This document shows, piece by piece, positions 1 through 4,893 of a DNA stretch of 7,674 bases. Numbering within the stretch: the stretch's first letter is position 1; the number at the start of each line of letters is the position of its first letter. The position numbers were made by a program, and so were the translations under genes. The notes under the pieces are model-generated. The model was given only the letters and a program-made list of their open reading frames with translations, did not search any database and was not told the DNA's origin. Source of the DNA: Planktothrix sp. UBA8402 (lineage in GTDB: Bacteria; Cyanobacteriota; Cyanobacteriia; Cyanobacteriales; Microcoleaceae); assembly GCA_003456035.1 (NCBI GenBank), contig DMPJ01000351.1, forward strand, positions 2,244 to 9,917. The letters are read 5' to 3'.

Positions 1-1248
1 CAAGATTTATTAGGAACTTCTCAAGCTAGAAATTCAGTTTTAAATATTAGACAACAGGATGCTCATTTAAGAATTGTTGATAAGTTAAAAATTTTATTAG
101 AAGTTAGCAAAGAGTTATCTTCTCCTAATGAATTGAAAAAATTACTAGATAAAATTTTAGATCTATTATTTCAAATAATGAATCTGGATCGGGCGGCGAT
201 TTTATTAGTTAATCCTAAAACCAATAACTTAGAAAATAAAGCCGTTAAATTTCGGGAAGAACCCCTCGCTGATGAACATTTTTACAGTAAAAAAATTACT
301 GATACCGTCAGAAAAACGGGAAATGCCCTGTTAACAGCCGATGCTCAAGCCGATGAACGATTTGAAGGTTCTGAGTCTATTCTATGTCAAGCTATTCATG
401 CCTCAATGTGTGCGCCGTTGAAGTTACGAGATAGTGTGATTGGGGTTTTGTATGTGGATAATTTATCTTTATCTGATATTTATTCTCCCGAAGATGTAGA
501 ATTTTTAGCCGCTTTAGCGAATCAAGCTGCGATCGCCATTGATAATGCCGAACTCTATAAAAGAATGCAGGAAGAAGCCGTAATTAGAAATAAATTAGAA
601 CGATTTTTCCCTCCGGCGGTGAGTCGAAAACTCCGAGAAGAAGGAAAATTAGGGATTGTAGAAAGTGAAGTTACCGCCCTATTTTCTGATATTACTAGAT
701 TTACAGAAATGTCTTCTCGAATGCAGCCTCGTCAAGTTATTTCTATGTTAAATGAATATTTCAAACAGATGGTGGAGGAAATTGTTTTTCCCTTTGAAGG
801 CACTTTAGAAAAATACATTGGGGATGCTTTAGTTGCGGTTTGGGGATCTCCCTATTCCCGCCATGATGATGTAGATAGAGCGGTGCGCGCCGCGATTGAA
901 ATGCAGTGGACTGTAGATAGAATGAATCAACAATGGAAACAGCGTTATGGAGAACCAATTTATATTCATATTGGACTGAATACCGGACAGGTAGCGGCGG
1001 GAAATATTGGTTCTTCTAAAATGATTCAATATACCCATATTGGTGATACAATGAATGTAGCTAGTCGGATTTGTTCTGCGGCTCAAAAAAATGAAATTTT
1101 GATTTCTCAATCTACTTTTGATCAGTTAAAAGATCGGAGTCTTCCCTTAGAAAAAATACCTCCGGTTTTGGTTAAAGGTAAAACTGAACCCCTACAACTT
1201 TATCGTTTACATTGGCAAGAAGTTCAATCAACGGTTTTGTCTTTTTGA
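1..1248 (+). CDS. GAF domain-containing class III adenylate/guanylate cyclase, 5'-truncated by window edge
   Basis: The frame is open from base 1, so this is the last 415 codons of a longer gene. A TTG at 133 is an internal codon, not a convincing start, because GAF-type sequence already begins before it. Visible residues from about 25 to 185 form a GAF sensor domain. A helical linker of about 30 residues follows, then a class III cyclase domain from about residue 222 to 400. All catalytic positions are present: metal-binding D230 (LFSDITRFT) and D275 (EKYIGDALVAVWG), transition-state N352 and R356 (NVASR). The purine-selecting pair is K271 and T345 (YTHIGD); in characterised cyanobacterial enzymes such as Anabaena CyaB1 a Lys/Thr pair goes with ATP use. 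It should therefore make cAMP from ATP in the cytosol, gated by a GAF ligand or dimer contact. The missing N-terminus may hold an FHA or other sensor domain, which I cannot see. It converges on the 1292-2350 gene with 43 bp between stops. Confidence 0.93.
   Translation, partial: QDLLGTSQARNSVLNIRQQDAHLRIVDKLKILLEVSKELSSPNELKKLLDKILDLLFQIMNLDRAAILLVNPKTNNLENKAVKFREEPLADEHFYSKKITDTVRKTGNALLTADAQADERFEGSESILCQAIHASMCAPLKLRDSVIGVLYVDNLSLSDIYSPEDVEFLAALANQAAIAIDNAELYKRMQEEAVIRNKLERFFPPAVSRKLREEGKLGIVESEVTALFSDITRFTEMSSRMQPRQVISMLNEYFKQMVEEIVFPFEGTLEKYIGDALVAVWGSPYSRHDDVDRAVRAAIEMQWTVDRMNQQWKQRYGEPIYIHIGLNTGQVAAGNIGSSKMIQYTHIGDTMNVASRICSAAQKNEILISQSTFDQLKDRSLPLEKIPPVLVKGKTEPLQLYRLHWQEVQSTVLSF
529..536. 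repeat. HIP1 octamer GCGATCGC
   Basis: This is a perfect GCGATCGC palindrome inside the GAF-coding part of the cyclase gene. The octamer is strongly over-represented in many cyanobacterial genomes and supports the taxonomic reading of the window. Confidence 0.9.
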
Positions 1249-1263
1249 AGTAAACAATTAAGA

Positions 1264-1279
1264 AACCCCTGAAGGGGTT
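1264..1279. terminator. GC-rich hairpin between convergent genes, possible terminator and short palindromic repeat
   Basis: AACCCC, loop TGAA, GGGGTT forms a perfect 6-bp stem between two convergent stop codons, 15 nt after the cyclase stop and 12 nt before the transferase stop. Read on the minus strand it is followed by TTCTTAATTGTTT, moderately U-rich, so it fits better as a terminator for the minus-strand gene. On the plus strand no U-run follows. The TGAA loop and the following CTACACA match the first hairpin and linker of the repeat array at 2461-2624, so it may be a further member of that family. Confidence 0.55.
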
Positions 1280-1291
1280 ACTACACAGTTA

Positions 1292-2350
1292 TTATAATCG
1301 GGCTCGTTTTAAGGCTTGCCAACTGGTATATCCTAATAATCCGGTTGCACCTAAAAGATATGCTAAACCACTGGGTATTCCTGAAAACGCTAGGGCTAAA
1401 CTTCCCACCCAAAGAGTTAGAGAATAGATAAATAATACTGTTCTTCGTTGAGATAAACCCGCGTCTAATAGTCGATGATGCAGGTGACGTTTATCCGCAA
1501 TAAAAGGGGATTTCCCATGACGAATTCGATCCAAAATCACCACCGACATATCTAAAATCGGAACCGCTAGAATTAAATAGGGAAGAATAACAGAGGTAAT
1601 AACCGTTGTTTTAACTAAACCAATCACCCCCACCCCGGCGAGGGTAAATCCCATAAAATATGCCCCGCCATCCCCCATAAAAATCTGAGCCGGATTAAAG
1701 TTATACCTTAAAAATCCTAGGGAACTTCCGGCTAAAGCTGCTGCAATTAAAGCGGCGGCGGGTTGATTCATAAATAAACTTACAATCAACATCACGACGG
1801 CGGCAATACCACACACGCCCGCCGCCAGTCCGTCTAAACCATCAATCCAGTTAATGGCATTGGTCATTCCCACTAACCAAACAATCGTAATGGGTAAACT
1901 CAACCATCCAATATGAACTAAACCCAAGTTAGGGATAGTTAAAAAGTCAATGCGGACACCTACCCACCAAGCCAGACTGGCTACCCCGGTTTGCAACAGG
2001 AGGCGAGTCACGGGGGATAGGCTAAACAGGTCATCCGCTAGACCAATCAGAAAAAAGGCAATACCCCCAAGGGTCACGCCCCAAATTTCATATTCATCCT
2101 GGGGACTTAGGGGCTGACCAGTGGCATCAATAAAGCCACCTGACCCCCAAACCAATAACAGGGCAATTAAGGTGCCAGCAAAGATGGAAACGCCACCTAA
2201 GCGCACCATCGGTTGTTGATGAACTTTGCGATCATTGGGCAAATCAACCCGTCCTGAATGGATGGCGATTTTCTTAACAATTGGGGTACTCCAGAGAACA
2301 ACTAGAGCCGAAATGATAAAAGCTAATAGATGGTACAGATGGTGGGGCAT
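1292..2350 (-). CDS. UDP-sugar:polyprenyl-phosphate sugar-1-phosphate transferase (WecA/TagO/MraY superfamily)
   Basis: This is a 352-residue membrane protein, a normal length for WecA/TagO-like enzymes, with many hydrophobic helices from residue 5 onward. It should transfer a HexNAc-1-phosphate (in this subfamily usually GlcNAc-1-P) from the UDP-sugar to undecaprenyl phosphate on the cytoplasmic face, starting a lipid-linked surface glycan. Superfamily signatures appear in order: DLPNDRKVH at 36-44 with PMVRLGG at 47-53, the Mg-binding pair D106-D107 in DDLFSL, NAINWIDGLDGLAAG at 164-178, FMGDGG at 224-229, and the basic/His loop DKRHLHHRLLDAG at 286-298. That last loop favours a WecA/TagO-type enzyme over peptidoglycan MraY. 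The ATG at 2350 gives a full N-terminal helix. No clear Shine-Dalgarno is visible, which is common in cyanobacteria. It lies downstream of the 2650-4749 gene on the same strand, but 299 bp of repeats separate them, so co-transcription is uncertain. Confidence 0.93.
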   Translation of the reverse strand: MPHHLYHLLAFIISALVVLWSTPIVKKIAIHSGRVDLPNDRKVHQQPMVRLGGVSIFAGTLIALLLVWGSGGFIDATGQPLSPQDEYEIWGVTLGGIAFFLIGLADDLFSLSPVTRLLLQTGVASLAWWVGVRIDFLTIPNLGLVHIGWLSLPITIVWLVGMTNAINWIDGLDGLAAGVCGIAAVVMLIVSLFMNQPAAALIAAALAGSSLGFLRYNFNPAQIFMGDGGAYFMGFTLAGVGVIGLVKTTVITSVILPYLILAVPILDMSVVILDRIRHGKSPFIADKRHLHHRLLDAGLSQRRTVLFIYSLTLWVGSLALAFSGIPSGLAYLLGATGLLGYTSWQALKRARL

Positions 2351-2394
2351 CTGAGGTTACAAGTGCAAAATGTTCTTTGGGTGTCAGCCAGAGT

Positions 2395-2422
2395 TTACTA
2401 CATTTGGGAGCTTTTCTAACAA
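2395..2422 (-). promoter_or_regulatory. Weak candidate promoter for the polyprenyl-phosphate transferase gene
   Basis: Read on the minus strand, TTGTTA (2422-2417) and TAGTAA (2400-2395) are separated by 16 bp, and the -10-like box lies 45 bp before the ATG at 2350. Both boxes deviate from consensus, so this is only a candidate. It would let the transferase gene be transcribed independently of the gene upstream of the repeats. Confidence 0.3.
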
Positions 2423-2460
2423 AAAAGTTCGGGCCTAGGGTTGGGGACTGAAAGAAATCT

Positions 2461-2488
2461 CGGCGATTGAAATCGCTGCTATACAAAC
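2461..2488 (+). repeat. Repeat unit 1: hairpin 1 plus linker only
   Basis: The stem GCGAT (2463-2467) pairs with ATCGC (2472-2476) around loop TGAA. An outer C-G and G-T pair can extend it. The linker reads TGCTATACAAAC, one substitution from the other units. It runs directly into AATGTCCACAG of unit 2, without hairpin 2. Confidence 0.85.
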
Positions 2489-2505
2489 AATGTCCACAGA
2501 AATCC

Positions 2506-2553
2506 CGGCGATTGAAATCGCTGCTACACAAACAATGTCCGCCGGCGCGGACA
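2506..2553 (+). repeat. Repeat unit 2: both hairpins
   Basis: Hairpin 1 is GCGAT 2508-2512 with ATCGC 2517-2521 and loop TGAA. The linker TGCTACACAAAC follows. Hairpin 2 is TGTCCGC 2536-2542 with GCGGACA 2547-2553 around loop CGGC, a perfect 7-bp GC-rich stem. Confidence 0.88.
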
Positions 2554-2576
2554 AATAATAATGTCCACAGAAATCT

Positions 2577-2624
2577 CGGCGATTGAAATCGCTGCTACAC
2601 AAACAATGTCCGCCGGCGCGGACA
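2577..2624 (+). repeat. Repeat unit 3: both hairpins
   Basis: The core is identical to unit 2. Hairpin 1 is at 2579-2592, the linker at 2593-2604 and hairpin 2 at 2607-2624. Identity between units 2 and 3 is near perfect, which implies recent tandem duplication or gene conversion. Confidence 0.88.
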
Positions 2625-2649
2625 AATAATGTCCACAGCATCCGAATTT

Positions 2650-4749
2650 TCAACCCGCGTCGGCGGGTTTTGTTTGTGTAGCTGCGGTTTCAACCGCCAC
2701 TTGATTGCTTGATTGATTGCTTGATTGCTTGCTTGCGTCTTGCGTCTTTGATTTTTCGGTCAGGGTAACACCTTTTTTTACTGTCATCTGTCGGACTAAC
2801 TGTGTCCACTGATCAGAATTAGTCAAACTGTGAGAATCTAGTTCCATTCCTTGGGCTAAGGACAATTTAGAGAAACTTTCTAACCAGGTTAAAATTATTT
2901 CGCTGGGGGAAGCTGTAGTTAATTTCAAGGCTTTTTGTAGGTGGGTTTTCATTTGAGGCAATTTACCATTACGATAGGCATTCCACGCATCCCAAATTAA
3001 GAGGTTATAGTCCATCTCATTGTGTTTTTGAGGATCATCACTAAGGGTTTGCTCCAGTCGTTGCCGTTCTTGAATTTGCTCGATTTGCAATTGAGATTGG
3101 GCTAATTCAATTTGAAGTTGATACATTTGAGACTGCGATCGTTTTAATTCCGTTTGCAGTTGGTTGACTTGGGCTTGTTTTTGTCTCAAATCTCGCTTGG
3201 TTTCATCGAATTGAGACTGAATTTCTGTTAATTCAGTTTGATTTTGTGACCGTTGAGACTCAGATTGTTGTAATTGAGAATGGGATAGATCAAACTCGCT
3301 TTGTACTTGATACAGTTGAGAAGTAGACCGTTTTAAATCTCGTTTTAACTGTTTAACTTGATTGCTTGTTTCTTGTAATTTATCTTGATCCTGTTGGAGT
3401 TGAGTTTGAGTTTGCTCTAATTCTGCTAAACTTTGATGCAGTTGAATTTGAAAGCGTTCTTCTCGTTTTTGAGTTTGTTGTAATTGAGTTGTTAATTGAC
3501 TTAATCTTACCTCAACTTGATCAAGTTGAGATTGAGCATCTTCCCATTCTTGGCGATGAAGTTCATAATATTCTAATTCTTCTTGAGTTTGATGTAACTG
3601 AGATTGATATCGCTGCACATCCCACTGAATTTTCTGAAGTTTAACCTTAGTTTCTTCTAACTCATGACACTGAAACTGATAACGCTGGGCTTCCCATTGA
3701 GCTTGATAAAGTTGTGTCTTAGTTTTCTCTAACTCCGAATTAGTCTGGTTCAATTGATCGCGATATTGTTTTTGAGAGGTTTCTAAGACTGACTCAGTTT
3801 TTTGCAATTGTTCTTGATATTGTTCTAAAACAGTTTCTGTTTCCTGTAATTGAGATTTTAATGGTTCTAATAACTCCTCTTTTGATTCAGCTTGCAAAGT
3901 TTGATTTTCTGTTTCTAACTGACGTAAGTTTAGCCAATCTTTCAAGGCTTGTACTGGATAGTTAGAGGAAGCCATCAACTGTTTCCAAGAAAAATCTGGT
4001 TGATGTTCGGGATGCCAACTGCGACTTTCTAGTTCTTGATAAAGTTGAATAACTTCTGAGAAATAATCATCAATTAAACGAATTCTATAGCCATCTAAAG
4101 AAGTTTGATGATTGAGTAAAGCCGGGTTATAAATACTAAAATCAGGGCTACTTAAACCAAGGTCAAACTGTTGATTCAAGAGATCAATATAAGATTGGAG
4201 ATACTGAAAAATTGTTTGAATATTCCCTAAAATACATCTATTTTGATGTTCATTATAGAATTGTAGAATTTTTTGATTATAATCAAGCCAATACTGAAGG
4301 GCTAATTCAGGTTGATGTTGAAAAGCCAAATTTTGATGTCGATAGAGAGAATCTAAAACTTCCCAAGGAGCGCGATAGATAAGAATAAATTTAGCTTGGG
4401 GAATTTGTTCAGCCCAAAACTTTAACAATAATGTTGTCCGAGAATCTTGCCATCCCCAAGCAGAATTCAAAGCCTTAACTTGAATGAGTTTATGGGCTTT
4501 GGCGACCAAGCTTTGATCCACATTGATTGGCCCTTGTAATAACCAACCGTCGGGATTTACTCCTTGGGATCGCAATACCTCAGTCTGGAAGCTAGTAAAG
4601 TTTATACCTTCACTATCCCAAGAATTTGAAATTGTTCCAGCCGAAAAAATTGAGGGTTCTATTTTTGCCCCAGCACTATTTAGAGTAGCAGTTGTTAAAG
4701 ACAAGCCACAACGCTGTGTTCCTGTAACAATTAGAGCCGAATTATTCAT
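2650..4749 (-). CDS. Sulfotransferase-like protein fused to a long coiled coil
   Basis: This is a 699-residue soluble protein with no signal peptide. Residues 1 to about 265 resemble the PAPS-dependent sulfotransferase fold: a P-loop-like VTGTQRCGLSLTTATL at 8-23, VLRSQGVNPDGW at 58-69, GWQDSRTTLLLKFW at 99-112, and the 3'-phosphate-type strand-helix ILIYRAPWEVLDSLYR at 122-137. Several residues I expect in this family are changed (SGT to CGL, KDPR to QDSR, GHFED to GINFT), so catalysis is doubtful. Residues from about 273 to 575 are a Gln/Glu-rich coiled coil with internal duplications. Residues from about 579 to 655 (NLLIWDAWNAYRNGKL...) form a small helical domain that I recall from large cyanobacterial glycosyltransferases. 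A low-complexity QSSN tail follows, then a repeat-derived end (AVETAATQTKPADAG). The ATG at 4749 precedes the P-loop directly, as in homologs. The gene diverges from the TPR gene at 4894. A role in surface polysaccharide modification or scaffolding is inferred. Confidence 0.85.
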   Translation of the reverse strand: MNNSALIVTGTQRCGLSLTTATLNSAGAKIEPSIFSAGTISNSWDSEGINFTSFQTEVLRSQGVNPDGWLLQGPINVDQSLVAKAHKLIQVKALNSAWGWQDSRTTLLLKFWAEQIPQAKFILIYRAPWEVLDSLYRHQNLAFQHQPELALQYWLDYNQKILQFYNEHQNRCILGNIQTIFQYLQSYIDLLNQQFDLGLSSPDFSIYNPALLNHQTSLDGYRIRLIDDYFSEVIQLYQELESRSWHPEHQPDFSWKQLMASSNYPVQALKDWLNLRQLETENQTLQAESKEELLEPLKSQLQETETVLEQYQEQLQKTESVLETSQKQYRDQLNQTNSELEKTKTQLYQAQWEAQRYQFQCHELEETKVKLQKIQWDVQRYQSQLHQTQEELEYYELHRQEWEDAQSQLDQVEVRLSQLTTQLQQTQKREERFQIQLHQSLAELEQTQTQLQQDQDKLQETSNQVKQLKRDLKRSTSQLYQVQSEFDLSHSQLQQSESQRSQNQTELTEIQSQFDETKRDLRQKQAQVNQLQTELKRSQSQMYQLQIELAQSQLQIEQIQERQRLEQTLSDDPQKHNEMDYNLLIWDAWNAYRNGKLPQMKTHLQKALKLTTASPSEIILTWLESFSKLSLAQGMELDSHSLTNSDQWTQLVRQMTVKKGVTLTEKSKTQDASKQSSNQSSNQVAVETAATQTKPADAG
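2652..2698 (-). repeat. Repeat copy 4, inverted and diverged, inside the 3' end of a coding sequence
   Basis: On the minus strand the order is hairpin 1 (GCGGT-TGAA-ACCGC, 2697-2684), the linker core GCTACACAAAC (2682-2672), then hairpin 2 (AACCCGC-CGAC-GCGGGTT, 2669-2652). The linker core matches units 2 and 3 exactly. Both stems differ in sequence from those units but remain fully paired. The copy encodes the last residues of the 2650-4749 protein, and its final A (2652) belongs to the TGA stop codon. Confidence 0.85.
2701..2724. repeat. In-frame 12-bp tandem repeat encoding QSSN
   Basis: TTGATTGCTTGA occurs twice in perfect tandem and continues as a degenerate TTGC run to about 2736. On the coding (minus) strand it gives SKQSSNQSSNQ. 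The 12-bp period keeps the reading frame, so copy number can change without truncating the protein. Confidence 0.8.
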
Positions 4750-4773
4750 GTTTACGCTGTTTTTCTTGTAGAC

Positions 4774-4801
4774 TTGACAGAATTATTTTAAGTTATAATA
4801 T
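4774..4801 (+). promoter_or_regulatory. Candidate sigma70-type promoter for the TPR gene
   Basis: A perfect TTGACA (4774-4779) is followed after 16 bp by TAATAT (4796-4801), or after 14 bp by a perfect TATAAT (4794-4799). Transcription would start near 4808, leaving a leader of roughly 85 nt that contains the 4843-4869 dyad. It lies in the 144-bp divergent gap shared with the 4749 gene. No equally good promoter is visible for the minus direction. Confidence 0.6.
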
Positions 4802-4842
4802 CAATCACCTCAGTCGAATCACCAGACGAGGGGTTCATTTTC

Positions 4843-4869
4843 ATTTACAATTAACGATTAATTGTAAAT
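4843..4869. promoter_or_regulatory. Perfect 12-bp inverted repeat in the divergent intergenic region
   Basis: ATTTACAATTAA and TTAATTGTAAAT are exact reverse complements separated by CGA. The dyad ends 24 bp before the TPR start codon. It could be an operator for a dimeric regulator or an AU-rich hairpin in the TPR mRNA leader. It does not match the GTA-N8-TAC form of NtcA sites, and I cannot name a cognate regulator. Confidence 0.65.
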
Positions 4870-4893
4870 CTTAGAACAATAGATTATCCCTCC

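Larger units (their letters stand above)
2454..2638 (+). repeat. Tandem array of three modular hairpin repeat units
   Basis: Most of the 299-bp gap between two minus-strand genes is a tandem array. A full unit runs AATGTCCACAG, then AAATC(T/C)C, hairpin 1 (GCGAT-TGAA-ATCGC), the linker TGCTACACAAAC, hairpin 2 (TGTCCGC-CGGC-GCGGACA), then AAATAAT. Unit 2 occupies 2489-2559 (71 bp). Unit 3 occupies 2560-2627 (68 bp, with one fewer AAT). Unit 1 (2454-2488) lacks hairpin 2. A trailing AATGTCCACAG lies at 2628-2638. The remaining part of the gap, 2351-2453, holds only the candidate promoter. Every frame through the array translates to repetitive peptide, and I consider none of them coding. Confidence 0.9.

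Noticed and set aside
133..135. TTG as the true start of the cyclase gene
   Set aside because: The same frame is open to base 1, and the preceding residues (LRIVDKLKILLEVSKELSS) continue the GAF N-terminal helix.
761..1110. Two minus-strand open frames inside the cyclase gene
   Set aside because: They are antisense shadows of the catalytic domain, with no start signals or domain features.
2454..2638. CRISPR array
   Set aside because: The units are themselves hairpin-rich, vary in length, and have no unique spacers of constant size between identical repeats. No cas gene is present.
2274..2653. Two minus-strand open frames through the repeat array
   Set aside because: Their peptides are translations of the repeat (SSDFNRRDF, VAAISIAGIS), they overlap the ends of real genes, and they have no recognisable domain.
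2652..2669. Intrinsic terminator for the 2650-4749 gene
   Set aside because: The hairpin is strong but is followed on the minus strand by GAAAATTCGG rather than a U-run, so I treat it as repeat structure.
3366..3644. Plus-strand open frame of 92 codons
   Set aside because: It is antisense to the Gln/Glu-rich coiled coil, whose codon bias leaves the opposite strand open. The peptide is a low-complexity Leu/Val/Glu mix.
4523..4771. Plus-strand open frame of 82 codons over the sulfotransferase-like N-terminus
   Set aside because: It lies wholly antisense to a well-supported domain and its product resembles nothing I know.
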